Assembly: GCF_021401245.1 (NCBI RefSeq)
Contig: NZ_JACBFY010000002.1
Coordinates: 248,001 to 312,000, forward strand
Direction: 5' to 3'
Origin: Pseudacidovorax sp. NFM-22
GTDB lineage: Bacteria; Pseudomonadota; Gammaproteobacteria; Burkholderiales; Burkholderiaceae_C
Length of the DNA stretch: 64,000 nucleotides
Shown here: positions 53,497 through 62,732 of the stretch, piece after piece
Position numbering within the stretch: position 1 is the stretch's first letter
Layout: each line of letters begins with the position of its first letter
The notes under the pieces: model-generated
The model's database searches: none
Told to the model about the DNA's origin: nothing
The model's input: the letters and a program-made list of their open reading frames with translations, nothing else
Translations under genes and position numbers: made by a program

Positions 53497-54327
53497 CTAT
53501 TCCTTGTAGTAGACGATCTGATGGCTGGTGGCGAGCAGCAGCCCGGCCTCGCTCCAGAGCTGCGCGGTCTGGTCGAAGAAGCCGTTGCGGAACTGCTGGC
53601 CCGTGGCGCGCCCGAGCAGGTGGCCGTGGCCCACCTGCGCCAGCTCGGCCGCACTGCCGTGGAAATAGGTGCTGATGGACACCGTGCCCGCCGGCACCGG
53701 CCGCGCGCGCCGCAGCCACGCGCGCGGGTAGAACACATCGCTCATCGCCGCCAGCGCCGGAAAGTCCAGCGTGCGCGGCACTGCGTCGCGCACCCACACC
53801 AGCGTCTCGCTGTGGTCGCCGGCATCGTTCCACTCGCGCGGAATGCCGCCGCTGATGGGCCGCATGTCGTACTGGCCGACCCAGGCCACGCCCTTGGGGC
53901 CGGTGCCCATGCCCGCCACGTCGGCCGGGGCCGGCACCTTGGGCATGGAGACATCGGTGGTGCTCCAGGTCTGGCGCCGCAGTGCGGTGACGACGGTGGC
54001 GGTGGTGTTGAGCTGGGGCTTGCCGTCCTCGCCGGCCTGGCTGAGCGTGAGCGTCCAGTGCTGCGTGGAGCGGTTGGTGCGCACCGGCACCGCCTGCACC
54101 TGCAGCGCGCCTTCGGTCACGGCCGCGGCATAGTTGACCGTGAGCGCGATCGGCTCGCCCAGCCGCTCAGGGTGCTGCATCACGGCCTGCAGCAGCAGTG
54201 CCGCGGTCGTGCCGCCGAAGGGCCCGACCATGTTCCAGTAGTCGGGGCTCGTGGCCCCGGTGAAGAGCCCGGACTGGATGTCGCTGTGCGACAGCGCGAG
54301 GGCACGATCGAGCGGGTGGTCGTTCAT
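53497..54327 (-). CDS. acyl-CoA thioesterase family protein (double hotdog)
   Basis: 276 residues. MNDHPLDRALAL leads to GATSPDYWNMVGPFGGTTAALLLQA, the first hotdog start of the 4HBT_3/TesB-like family; TVNYAAAV, QLNTTATVVTALRRQTW and the second domain near WVRDAVPRTLDFPALAAMSDVFYPR follow. The start at 54327 is used (MNDH) rather than the Met five codons upstream. Probable acyl-CoA hydrolysis; chain-length preference unknown. Confidence 0.85.
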   Translation of the reverse strand: MNDHPLDRALALSHSDIQSGLFTGATSPDYWNMVGPFGGTTAALLLQAVMQHPERLGEPIALTVNYAAAVTEGALQVQAVPVRTNRSTQHWTLTLSQAGEDGKPQLNTTATVVTALRRQTWSTTDVSMPKVPAPADVAGMGTGPKGVAWVGQYDMRPISGGIPREWNDAGDHSETLVWVRDAVPRTLDFPALAAMSDVFYPRAWLRRARPVPAGTVSISTYFHGSAAELAQVGHGHLLGRATGQQFRNGFFDQTAQLWSEAGLLLATSHQIVYYKE

Positions 54328-54411
54328 GGCGGCAGTGTGCATAAAGCGACTTGGCGCGCGAGTCGTGTGCGGGACGCGCGCGCCTCCGTAGGAACCCGCA
54401 GCCCGTGGCGG

Positions 54412-54438
54412 GCAGCCGGCCTGGCGCCGGCCGGCTGC
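54412..54438 (-). terminator. hairpin downstream of thiolase gene
   Basis: Arms GCAGCCGGC (54412-54420) and GCCGGCTGC (54430-54438) with a 9-nt loop, 10 nt after the thiolase stop on the minus strand. No T-run follows. It suggests that the thiolase transcript ends, or is attenuated, before the thioesterase gene. Confidence 0.5.
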
Positions 54439-54447
54439 GGTGCCGAT

Positions 54448-55647
54448 TCAGACGCGCTCGAAGATGCCTGCCGCGCCCTGCCCCATGCCCACGCACATGG
54501 TCACCATGCCGTACTTGAGCTGCTTGCGGCGCAGCGCATGCACGACGGTGGCCGCGCGGATGGCGCCGGTGGCGCCCAGCGGATGGCCCAGGGCGATGGC
54601 ACCGCCCATCGGGTTGACCTTGGCCGCATCCAGGCCCAGCGTGTTGATCACGGCCAGCGACTGGGCCGCGAAGGCCTCGTTCAGCTCGAACCAGTCGATG
54701 TCGTCCTGCTTCAGGCCGGCATAGCGCAGCGCGGCCGGAATCGCCTCGATGGGGCCGATGCCCATGATGGCCGGCGGCACGCCCTTGCTGGCGAAGCTGA
54801 CGAAGCGCGCCAGCGGCTGCAGGTCGTACTTCTGGCAGGCGGCTTCGCTGGCCAGGATCAGCGCGCCGGCGCCGTCGGAGGTCTGCGAGCTGTTGCCAGC
54901 GGTGACCGAGCCGCGGGCGGCGAACACGGTGCGCAGCTTGGCCAGGCCTTCCAGGCTGGTGTCGGGGCGCGGGCCCTCGTCCAGGCTGGCGGTGCGCGTC
55001 TTCGTGGTGGTCTCGCCAGTCACGGCGTCGAAGCCGCGGTCGGTCACCTCGATGGGCGTGATCTCGTCGGCGAACTCGCCGGCCTGCTGGGCGGCGACGG
55101 CGCGGCGGTGCGATTCGAGGGCGAAGGCATCCTGCGCCTCGCGGCTGACCTTCCACTGCTGCGCCACCTTCTCGGCCGTCAGGCCCATGCCGTAGGCGAT
55201 GCCCACGTCACCGTCGCGCTCGAAGATGGACGGCGACAGCGAGGGCGCATTGCCCATCATCGGCACCATGCTCATGCTCTCGACGCCGGCGGCGATCATG
55301 ACCTCGGCCTCGCCCACGCGGATGCGGTCGGCCGCCATCTGCACGGCCGACAGGCCGGAGGCGCAGAAGCGGTTGACGGTGATGCCGCCCACGCTGGTGG
55401 GCAGGCCCGCCAGCACGGCGCCGATGCGCGCCACGTTCAGGCCCTGCTGCGCCTCGGGAATGGCGCAGCCGCAGACGATGTCCTCGATGGTCTGCGGATC
55501 GAGGCGCGGCACCTGCGCCAGCGCTGCCTTGAGCGTGGTGGCCAGCAGGTCGTCCGGCCGGGTGTTGCGGAAGAAGCCGCGGTGCGACTTGCCGATGGGG
55601 GTGCGCGTGGCGGCGACGATGTAGGCGTCTTGAACTTGCTTGCTCAT
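54448..55647 (-). CDS. acetyl-CoA C-acyltransferase (FadA-type thiolase)
   Basis: 399 residues. The acyl-accepting Cys95 is in VNRFCASGLSAVQ, with ELNEAFAAQSLAV, GGAIALGHPLGATGA (His) and the C-terminal Cys in MVTMCVGMGQGAA. It performs the last thiolysis step of beta-oxidation. Begins 17 nt after the bifunctional HCDH/ECH gene, with which it forms the classic two-gene unit. Confidence 0.95.
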   Translation of the reverse strand: MSKQVQDAYIVAATRTPIGKSHRGFFRNTRPDDLLATTLKAALAQVPRLDPQTIEDIVCGCAIPEAQQGLNVARIGAVLAGLPTSVGGITVNRFCASGLSAVQMAADRIRVGEAEVMIAAGVESMSMVPMMGNAPSLSPSIFERDGDVGIAYGMGLTAEKVAQQWKVSREAQDAFALESHRRAVAAQQAGEFADEITPIEVTDRGFDAVTGETTTKTRTASLDEGPRPDTSLEGLAKLRTVFAARGSVTAGNSSQTSDGAGALILASEAACQKYDLQPLARFVSFASKGVPPAIMGIGPIEAIPAALRYAGLKQDDIDWFELNEAFAAQSLAVINTLGLDAAKVNPMGGAIALGHPLGATGAIRAATVVHALRRKQLKYGMVTMCVGMGQGAAGIFERV

Positions 55648-55664
55648 GGTCGTGGTCTCGTCGT

Positions 55665-58076
55665 TCAGTTGCGCACAGGCTTGCCAGTGGAGAGCATCCC
55701 CATGATCCGCTCCTGCGTCTTGGGATGCTGCACCAGCGCGCAGAAGGCTTCGCGCTCCAGGCGCATCAGGTATTCCTCGGTCACCAGGGTGCCGGGGTCC
55801 ACGTCGCCGCCGGTCACCACGTGGGCGATCAGGCTGGCGATGTGGAAGTCGTGGGCGCTGATGAAGCCGCCGTCGCGCATGTTGACCAGCTGGCCCTTGA
55901 TGGTGGCGGCGCCGCTGCGCCCGGCCACGCGGAAGGGCTTCTTCAGCGGCGGGCGCCAGCCGGCGTCGCTCATGGCCTTGACCTGGCCGACGGCCACGTG
56001 CAGCAGCTCGTCCTTGTGCGGAACGATCACGTCGCCCTCGACCAGGTAGCCCAGCTTCTTCGATTCCAGCGCGCTGGTGCCCACCTTGGCCATGGCCGCG
56101 GCGGTGAAGCCTTCGGTGAGGAAGGGCAGCAGGTCGGTGCCGGTGGAGGCGGCGGCGTTCTCGGCCGCGCGGCGGGCGATGTAGGTGAGGCCGCCAGCGC
56201 CGGGTACCAGGCCCACGCCGACTTCGACCAGGCCGATGTAGCTTTCCATCGCGGCCACGCGGCGGGCGCTGTGCACGGCCAGCTCGCAGCCGCCGCCCAG
56301 GGCCATGCCGCGCACGGCGGAGACCACCGGCACGTTGGCATAGCGGATGCGCAGCATCACGTCCTGCAGGGCCTGCTCGGCGCCCTCGATGGCGCCCACG
56401 CCGGCCACCACGAAGGCGGGCAGCATGGCCTGCAGGTCGGCACCGACGGAGAACTTGTCCGACGGCGACCAGATCACCAGGCCCTGGTACTCGCGCTCGG
56501 CCAGCGCCACGGCCTCGGCCAGCGCCTCGGCCACGTCGGGGCTGATGGCGTTCATCTTGGAATGGATGCTGGCGATCAGCACGCCTTCATAGCCCGGGCG
56601 GTCCAGCGTCCAGACGCGCACGTCGCCCTCGTCGCTGATCGTGGTGCCGGACTCTTCAGCGCGCTTGGCACCGCTGCCCAACACGCTCTCGGGGAAGAGC
56701 TGGCGCGCATGCACCGGCAGGCGGCGCTCGGGCACGAAGCGCTGCTCGGCGGCGCTCCAGGAGCCTTCGGACGTGTGCACGCCGCCGGCCGCGGCCACCG
56801 GACCGTCGAACACCCACTTCGGCAGCGGCGCCTTGGCCAGCGCCTTGCCGGCGTCGATGTCCTCCTGGATCCACTGCGCCACCTGCGACCAGCCGGCCTC
56901 CTGCCACAGCTCGAAGGGGCCCTGCTTCATGCCGAAGCCCCAGCGCATGGCCAGGTCCACATCGCGCGCGCTCTCGGCGATGTTGGCCAGGTGCAGCGCC
57001 GCGTAATGGAAGCCGTCGCGCAGGATGGCCCACAGGAACTGGCCCTGCGGCCCTTCGCTCTCGCGCAGCAGCTTGAGCCGCTGGCCGGCCGGCTTCTTGA
57101 GCATGCGGCCGTAGACCTCGTCGGCCTTCTGGCCGGCAGGCACGTAGTCGCCCGATTCGAGGTCGAAACGCAGGATGTCGCGGCCGGCCTTCTTGTAGAA
57201 GCCGCCCTTGGTCTTCTGGCCCAGGCGCCCCAGTTCGATCAGCCTGGCCAGCACCGGCGGTGTGGCGAAGTTGGGGTAGAACGGATCGGTGGCCTCGCTC
57301 AGGTTGTCCTGCAGCGTCTTGACGACGTGGGCCATGGTGTCCAAGCCCACCACGTCGGCGGTGCGGAAGGTGCCGGAGCTGGCACGGCCCAGGCGCTTGC
57401 CCGTGAGGTCGTCGACCACGTCGAAGGAGAGGCCGAACTTCTCGACCTCCTTCATCGTCGCCAGCATGCCGGCGATGCCGATGCGGTTGGCGATGAAGTT
57501 GGGCGTGTCCTTGGCGCGCACCACGCCTTTGCCGAGCGCGGTGACGGCGAAGGCTTCGAGGTCGTCCAGCACCTGCGCGTTGGTGGTGGGCGTGGGGATC
57601 AGCTCCACCAGCGTCATGTAGCGCGGCGGGTTGAAGAAGTGGATGCCGCAGAAGCGCGGACGGATGCTCTCGGGCACCGCCTCGGCCAGCTTGGTGATCG
57701 ACAGGCCCGAGGTGTTGGACGCCAGGATGGCATGCGGCGCGACGTGGGGCGCGATCTTCTTGTACAGATCGAGCTTCCAGTCCATGCGCTCGGCGATGGC
57801 CTCGATCACCAGGTCGCATTCGCCCAGCAGGCCGAGGTGCTCCTCGTAATTGGCTGCCTGGATCAGCGCCGCGTCCTCGGCCACACCCAGGGGGGCGGGC
57901 TTGAGCTTCTTGAGGTTGTCGATGGCCTTGAGCACGATGCCGCTCTTGGGCCCTTCTTTCGCGGGCAGGTCGAACAGGATGACCGGCACGCGCACGTTGA
58001 CGAGATGGGCCGCAATCTGCGCGCCCATCACGCCTGCGCCGAGGACGGCGACTTTCTTGACTTGGAATCTGGACAT
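55665..58076 (-). CDS. 3-hydroxyacyl-CoA dehydrogenase / enoyl-CoA hydratase bifunctional protein (FadN-type order)
   Basis: 803 residues. The dehydrogenase half comes first, NAD motif GAGVMG at 13-18 (VAVLGAGVMGAQIAAHLV), then SNTSGLSITKLAE and GIHFFNPPRYMTLVELI. The hydratase half follows from about 500: FSVGADLQAML, RGMALGGGCELAVHSARR and GLVPGAGG. Domain order is opposite to E. coli FadB and like B. subtilis FadN. Start at 58076 (MSRFQVKKVAVLG). Confidence 0.94.
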   Translation of the reverse strand: MSRFQVKKVAVLGAGVMGAQIAAHLVNVRVPVILFDLPAKEGPKSGIVLKAIDNLKKLKPAPLGVAEDAALIQAANYEEHLGLLGECDLVIEAIAERMDWKLDLYKKIAPHVAPHAILASNTSGLSITKLAEAVPESIRPRFCGIHFFNPPRYMTLVELIPTPTTNAQVLDDLEAFAVTALGKGVVRAKDTPNFIANRIGIAGMLATMKEVEKFGLSFDVVDDLTGKRLGRASSGTFRTADVVGLDTMAHVVKTLQDNLSEATDPFYPNFATPPVLARLIELGRLGQKTKGGFYKKAGRDILRFDLESGDYVPAGQKADEVYGRMLKKPAGQRLKLLRESEGPQGQFLWAILRDGFHYAALHLANIAESARDVDLAMRWGFGMKQGPFELWQEAGWSQVAQWIQEDIDAGKALAKAPLPKWVFDGPVAAAGGVHTSEGSWSAAEQRFVPERRLPVHARQLFPESVLGSGAKRAEESGTTISDEGDVRVWTLDRPGYEGVLIASIHSKMNAISPDVAEALAEAVALAEREYQGLVIWSPSDKFSVGADLQAMLPAFVVAGVGAIEGAEQALQDVMLRIRYANVPVVSAVRGMALGGGCELAVHSARRVAAMESYIGLVEVGVGLVPGAGGLTYIARRAAENAAASTGTDLLPFLTEGFTAAAMAKVGTSALESKKLGYLVEGDVIVPHKDELLHVAVGQVKAMSDAGWRPPLKKPFRVAGRSGAATIKGQLVNMRDGGFISAHDFHIASLIAHVVTGGDVDPGTLVTEEYLMRLEREAFCALVQHPKTQERIMGMLSTGKPVRN

Positions 58077-58170
58077 GGTGGTGGGTGTCTGGGACCGTTG
58101 GTGGATGTCTTGAACCGATGGCGCGCCGTGAACCGTCACGGGTGTCTTCAAACGTTGGATGCACCGCAAG

Positions 58171-58237
58171 CCGTTCGGGCTGAGCCTGTCGAAGCCGGGG
58201 CGCCGGGGCGGCCCTTCGACAGGCTCAGGGCGAACGG
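58171..58237. repeat. inverted pair of REP-like elements
   Basis: Two 24-nt arms face each other (58171-58194 and 58214-58237) with a GC-only 19-nt centre; they differ from perfect complementarity at two positions. The first arm is the exact reverse complement of 26885-26908. The pair lies in the 295-nt gap between the DUF2147 gene and the bifunctional FAO gene. No other feature is seen in 58077-58371. Confidence 0.75.
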
Positions 58238-58371
58238 TCTGGGCGGTTCAGCACAGCGAGCGGCCAGGTGGGTTCAGGACGACGAACGGTCGGGGTGGTT
58301 CAGGAAGGGCAACCCAAAGTCGGGACATGGAAAGCGCGACGAGCGGCCTGAAGGTGAAACGGCTTGCGCCC

Positions 58372-58803
58372 TCACTGGGCGCGCTGCCAGGTCTGCGTCC
58401 GCCAGAACGGCCCCAGGTAGCCGCGCACTTCCAGCTTCTTGCCGCCATCGACCGGCGTGTAGCTGGCGCGGTATTCCTTGCCGTTCTCGGGGTCGAGGAT
58501 CTTGCCGCCCTCCCACACCTCCTTGCCATCGGCCTTCTTGCCGCCGCGCACGATCTCCAGCCCCACGATGGGCTGGCCCTTGCGGTCGTCGGTGCACTGC
58601 TCGCAGGTGGAGGAACCGTCCTTCTTCAGCACCTTCTCGATGCGGCCCGAGAGCTGACCGCCGTTGTCGGTGATGCGGATCTCGGCCTTGGTCTCGCCCG
58701 TCTTGTCGTCGACGTTGCGCCACAGGCCCACGGGGCTTGTCTGCGCCAGCGCGGCGGCCGAGGCCAGCACCAGCGAGAGCGCGAGGGATGCACGAAGCAG
58801 CAT
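58372..58803 (-). CDS. DUF2147 secreted protein
   Basis: 143 residues. A signal peptide (MLLRASLALSLVLASAAALA) precedes the DUF2147 domain: SPVGLWRNVDDKTGETKAEI, GGQLSGRIEKVL, GLEIVRGGK, WEGGKILDPENGKEYRA and LEVRGYLGPFWRTQTW. It is a small periplasmic beta-barrel-like protein with unknown role; relatives often lie near fatty-acid genes. CEQC forms a CxxC pair around residues 68-71. Confidence 0.87.
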   Translation of the reverse strand: MLLRASLALSLVLASAAALAQTSPVGLWRNVDDKTGETKAEIRITDNGGQLSGRIEKVLKKDGSSTCEQCTDDRKGQPIVGLEIVRGGKKADGKEVWEGGKILDPENGKEYRASYTPVDGGKKLEVRGYLGPFWRTQTWQRAQ

Positions 58804-58847
58804 GGAGGTCTCCGGTCGTGGTGGATGGGAGGGAGCGGCAGCGGCGA

Positions 58848-60644
58848 TCAGGCCAGCGCGGCGTCGGTGTCCATCAGCGCCTTGCTGCCCGAACGCGCGG
58901 TGCGCATCAGCGTCGCGGTCTCGGGGAAGAGCTTGGCGAAGTAGAAGCGCGCGGTCTGCAGCTTGGCGGTGTAGAACGGGTCGGTGCTGCCCGCGGCGAT
59001 CTGGCGCAGCGCCACCTGGGCCATGCGGGCGAACATGTAGGCGAACACCAGGTGGCCGGCCACGCGCAGGTAGTCGACGGCGGCGGCGCCCACCTCGTCG
59101 GGGTTCTGGAAGCCCTTGAAGCCGATCTCGGTGGTGAACTTGGTCATCTGGTCGCCCAGGTAGGCCAGCGGGTTGATGAACTCGGCCATCTTCTCGTTGA
59201 CGCCTTCCTCTTCCACCAGCTGGCCGATCAGCTTGCCGAACTTCTTGAGCGTGGCGCCGTTGTTGCCCAGCACCTTGCGGCCCAGCAGGTCCAGCGACTG
59301 CACGGTGTTCGTGCCCTCGTAGATCATGTTGATGCGGTTGTCCCGCACGAACTGCTCCATGCCCCATTCCTTGATGAAGCCATGGCCGCCGAAGACCTGC
59401 ATGCAGGCATTGGTGCTGATGTGGCCGTTGTCGGTGATGAAGGCCTTGACGATGGGCGTGAGCAGCGCGACCAGCTCTTCGCTGTTCTTGCGCACCTTCT
59501 CGTCGGGATGGTGGTGCGCCTTGTCCAGCAGCAGCGTGCAGAAGATCTGCAGCGCGCGGCCGCCTTCGGCATAGGCCTTGGCCGTCAGCAGCATCTTGCG
59601 CACATCGGGGTGCACGACGATCGGATCGGCGTCCTTGTCCTTGGCCTTGACGCCCGACAGCGAGCGCATCTGGATGCGGTCCTTGGCATAGGCCAGCGCA
59701 TTCTGGAAGGCCACTTCGGTCAGGCCCAGCGACTGGTTGCCCACGCCCAGGCGGGCGGCGTTCATCATCACGAACATGGCGGCCAGGCCCTTGTTGGGCT
59801 CCCCGACCAGGCTGCCCACGGCGCCGTCGAGCGCGATCTGCGCGGTGGCGTTGCCGTGGATGCCCATCTTGTGTTCCAGGCCCGTGCAGAAGATCGGGTT
59901 GCGCTCGCCCAGACTGCCGTCGGCATTCACCTTGAACTTGGGCACCACGAACAGGCTGATGCCCTTGCTGCCCTTGGGCGCGTCGGGCAGGCGGGCCAGC
60001 ACCAGATGCACGATGTTCTCGGCCATGTCGTGCTCGCCGGCCGAGATGAAAATCTTGTTGCCGGTCAGCCGGTAGCTGCCATCGGCCTGCGGCTCGGCCT
60101 TGGTGCGCAGCAGGCCCAGGTCGGTGCCGCAGTGGGGCTCGGTCAGGCACATGGTGCCGGTCCATTCGCCGCTCACCAGCTTGGGCAGGTAGGTCTTCTT
60201 CTGCGCGTCGGTGCCGTGGGCCACCAGCGCCTCGTAGGCACCATGCGACAGGCCGGGATACATGGTCCAGGCCTGGTTGGCGCTGTTGAGCATCTCGTAC
60301 ACGCACTGGTTGACCGTGTGCGGCAGGCCTTGGCCGCCGAACTGCGGGTCGCACGACAGCGCGGGCCAGCCGCCTTCGACGTACTGCGCGTAGGCGTCCT
60401 TGAAACCCTTGGGCGTGGTCACGGCGTGGGTCTTCACGTCCAGCGTGCAGCCCTCGGTGTCGCCGCCGATGTTCAGCGGAAAGGCGACCTCCGCGGCGAA
60501 CTTGCCGGCTTCTTCCAGCACGGCATTGATGGTGTCCGCGTCGGTCTCGGCATGGGCCGGCATGGCCTTGAACTCGTCGGCGACGTTGAACACTTCATGC
60601 AGCACGAATTGCATGTCGCGCAGCGGGGGGGTGTAGGTGGGCAT
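58848..60644 (-). CDS. acyl-CoA dehydrogenase (DmdC/AcdC-type, C-terminally extended)
   Basis: 598 residues, larger than the standard ~380. MPTYTPPLRDMQFVLHEVFN is the hallmark start of the DmdC-like group. FAD and substrate motifs include TGTMCLTEPHCGTDLG and ISAGEHDM; the catalytic Glu is in NMIYEGTNTVQSLDL. The extra C-terminal ~150 residues are typical. It may oxidise fatty acyl-CoA or methylthioacyl-CoA. Second gene after tetR. Confidence 0.93.
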   Translation of the reverse strand: MPTYTPPLRDMQFVLHEVFNVADEFKAMPAHAETDADTINAVLEEAGKFAAEVAFPLNIGGDTEGCTLDVKTHAVTTPKGFKDAYAQYVEGGWPALSCDPQFGGQGLPHTVNQCVYEMLNSANQAWTMYPGLSHGAYEALVAHGTDAQKKTYLPKLVSGEWTGTMCLTEPHCGTDLGLLRTKAEPQADGSYRLTGNKIFISAGEHDMAENIVHLVLARLPDAPKGSKGISLFVVPKFKVNADGSLGERNPIFCTGLEHKMGIHGNATAQIALDGAVGSLVGEPNKGLAAMFVMMNAARLGVGNQSLGLTEVAFQNALAYAKDRIQMRSLSGVKAKDKDADPIVVHPDVRKMLLTAKAYAEGGRALQIFCTLLLDKAHHHPDEKVRKNSEELVALLTPIVKAFITDNGHISTNACMQVFGGHGFIKEWGMEQFVRDNRINMIYEGTNTVQSLDLLGRKVLGNNGATLKKFGKLIGQLVEEEGVNEKMAEFINPLAYLGDQMTKFTTEIGFKGFQNPDEVGAAAVDYLRVAGHLVFAYMFARMAQVALRQIAAGSTDPFYTAKLQTARFYFAKLFPETATLMRTARSGSKALMDTDAALA

Positions 60645-60711
60645 GCGAGGCGTCTCCTGCTCGGGAAGAAGGTTGAAGAAGAAGGAAGGGAAGAAAAGAA
60701 ACGGGTGCCGG

Positions 60712-61392
60712 TCAGCGCACGGTGCGCAGCTTGCGCGTCGGTGCGGGTGGCGCGGCCGGCGGCGCATCGGGCGTGGCGCTGCGGGCGAGGATGTTGTCGA
60801 AGCCGGTGTTGGCGCGGTCGACCGAGCCGTCGACGCGCAGGAAGCGCGCCTCGTAGTGCAGTGCCAGGATCAGGCCGTGGATCTCGAAGGCGATCTGCCG
60901 GGCGTCGGCCTCGGTCTGCAGATGGCCTTCTTCCTGCGACTGGCGCACGGCCCGCAGCACGGCGGCCTGCCAGATGCTGACCGACTCGACCAGCGCGTCG
61001 CGCACCGGGCCCGGGCGATCGTCGAATTCGGAAGCGCCGCTGATGTAGATGCAGCCCGAGTCGATCTCGGTCGTGGTGCGCTTCATCCAGTTGGCGAACA
61101 TGGCCCGCAGCCGCGGCAGGCCCCGCGGCTGGGTGAGCGCCGGATAGAACACTTCCTGCTCGAAGCGGTGGTGGTATTCACGGACCACCGAGATCTGCAG
61201 TTCCTCGCGCGAGCCGAAATGGGCGAAGACGCCCGACTTGCTCATCTGCGTGAGTTCGGCCACCGCGCCGATCGACAGGCCCTCCAGCCCCACCTGGGCG
61301 GCCAGGTTCAGGGCGGCATCGACGATGGCGGCCTTGGTCTGCTGGCCTTTGGGCGCAGCACGCGGAGACTTGGCGGGGGCGGTGGAGGACAT
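60712..61392 (-). CDS. TetR-family transcriptional regulator
   Basis: 226 residues. The N-terminal helix-turn-helix spans KAAIVDAALNLAAQVGLEGLSIGAVAELTQMSKSGVFAHFG in two parts (about 20-60), followed by a helical ligand domain. The C-terminal tail is Pro/Ala-rich. It is 67 nt upstream of the acyl-CoA dehydrogenase on the same strand and probably senses acyl-CoA to control the cluster. A candidate operator lies 20 nt upstream of its start. Confidence 0.9.
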   Translation of the reverse strand: MSSTAPAKSPRAAPKGQQTKAAIVDAALNLAAQVGLEGLSIGAVAELTQMSKSGVFAHFGSREELQISVVREYHHRFEQEVFYPALTQPRGLPRLRAMFANWMKRTTTEIDSGCIYISGASEFDDRPGPVRDALVESVSIWQAAVLRAVRQSQEEGHLQTEADARQIAFEIHGLILALHYEARFLRVDGSVDRANTGFDNILARSATPDAPPAAPPAPTRKLRTVR

Positions 61393-61411
61393 GGGACGGC
61401 CGGCGAATAAA

Positions 61412-61423
61412 ACGAACGGTCGT
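61412..61423. promoter_or_regulatory. candidate TetR operator
   Basis: The dyad ACGA-ACGG-TCGT lies between tetR and the next upstream gene in an AT-richer patch (aataaaacgaacggtcgtgc). ACGAACGnTCGT-like sites are common for TetR regulators of fatty-acid genes. Autoregulation of tetR-acd is the likely role. Confidence 0.5.
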
Positions 61424-61481
61424 GCATTTTTATGTCCAGTCGCCGATGCGTCAAGGGGAAGCGCCCTCGCCAGCGGGGTCG

Positions 61482-62732
61482 TCAGCGGATGCTTCGCAGT
61501 TCGAGCAACTCGTCGATCTGGAAGGCGTTTCCCGCGATGCCGCCATGGGTCTTGACATCGAGACGTACCACGCGGCCCAGATCAGGGGCGTACCAGACCT
61601 CCGCACGGTACGGTCCAAAGTAATTGCCAGGCACTGCGCCCCCGGTGGGGTAGCGCTCAGTGAATCCCCGGTACTGGATGCGCACCACGTTCATTTCGCG
61701 GCCGGCGACGGTCTGCCGGGACTCGCCCAGCACCGTGGCGTTCAGGTCCATGTTCACGCGGATGGCCGTGAGGGTCGAGCTGTAGCGCACCCGCCAGTTG
61801 GGTTGCTGCGCGTAGTCGGGCCGCACCCAGCCGCCCGGGGGCATCACCAGGTCGAACTCGCCGGCCACTGCGCTGCGCACCTCGATGCCGCCACCGTCCG
61901 GCTTCTCGACCCAGCCCCCGTTGTTGAAGCTCAGGCCGCCGTCGGCACCAGCGTCCGGGTCGAGGCGGTAGACGGCAGATCGCCGCAGCCCGGTGAGCCG
62001 GTCGAGCAACTGGTATTCGATGAGCGTCGGCGTGCCCATACGGGGACCGGCGCTCGCCAGCGTGGCCTGGCCGCGGGCGGGCAGCTCGGGGATCCAGGCC
62101 GCAGGAATGGCCAGCGGCGGTGCCGCCGCATCGGCGCTGGCGGCGCCCACCACACCCGCCAGCCGGCCTTGCGCATCGAAGAGGCCAGCGCCCACCAGCG
62201 CGGGCTCCAGCGCCGCGCCCAGTTGCAGGGCCTCCACCTCGCCGGCTGCACTGCGGCGGATGCCGGCCAGCATGCCGACGCCCAGCGTCAGTTCCCGGCC
62301 GCGCGGCGCGCCGATCACATACAGCGGCGCGCCCACGCCCATCGTCTCGACGGCGCGGATGGGCAGCACGGGCGATGGCAGCTGGGGCACGCGCAACTGG
62401 CACAGGCCGCGCTCCACGTCGGGGTACGCCAGGGTCGCGCCATAGCGGACATTGCCGCGCAGCAGATTCACGGTGCGCGCCTTGGCCAGCAATGCGCAAG
62501 GCGTCACGGCAGCGTCCGGGCCGATGGCGATCGCGTGGCCCTGAGCCAGCAACTGGCCCTGCGCGTCGCCGGTCTGCAGCACCCAGACCTGGGGCGAGCG
62601 CTGGGCGAACAGGGCTTCGAGCGACAGCACGGCGTCGGCCGGCACGGCCGGCTGCGCGTGGATGGCCGCCGCGCCCAGCAGGCCCAGGCCCGCGAGCGCG
62701 CGGCGCAGCAGAGGAAAGAGACGGGAGGTCAT
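61482..62732 (-). CDS. degenerate trypsin-like protein, secreted
   Basis: 416 residues. Signal peptide about 1-27 (GLGLLGAAAIHAQP). The N-terminal ~210 residues follow a chymotrypsin/HtrA layout (GHAIAIGPDAAVTPCALL, YPDVERGLCQLRV, APLYVIGAPRG, LVGAGLFDAQGRLAGVV), but the catalytic His (normally in TNAHV) is replaced in VTPCALL and the GNSGGP nucleophile block reads ALVGAGL. The C-terminal half (ATVLGE, MNVVRIQYRGF, VWYAPDLGRVVRLD) is a beta-rich domain of unknown role. Probably a non-catalytic periplasmic protein. Confidence 0.72.
   Translation of the reverse strand: MTSRLFPLLRRALAGLGLLGAAAIHAQPAVPADAVLSLEALFAQRSPQVWVLQTGDAQGQLLAQGHAIAIGPDAAVTPCALLAKARTVNLLRGNVRYGATLAYPDVERGLCQLRVPQLPSPVLPIRAVETMGVGAPLYVIGAPRGRELTLGVGMLAGIRRSAAGEVEALQLGAALEPALVGAGLFDAQGRLAGVVGAASADAAAPPLAIPAAWIPELPARGQATLASAGPRMGTPTLIEYQLLDRLTGLRRSAVYRLDPDAGADGGLSFNNGGWVEKPDGGGIEVRSAVAGEFDLVMPPGGWVRPDYAQQPNWRVRYSSTLTAIRVNMDLNATVLGESRQTVAGREMNVVRIQYRGFTERYPTGGAVPGNYFGPYRAEVWYAPDLGRVVRLDVKTHGGIAGNAFQIDELLELRSIR

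Noticed and set aside
55725-58673. 982-codon plus-strand open frame opposite the bifunctional FAO gene
   Set aside because: Shadow of the real gene; no recognisable domain.
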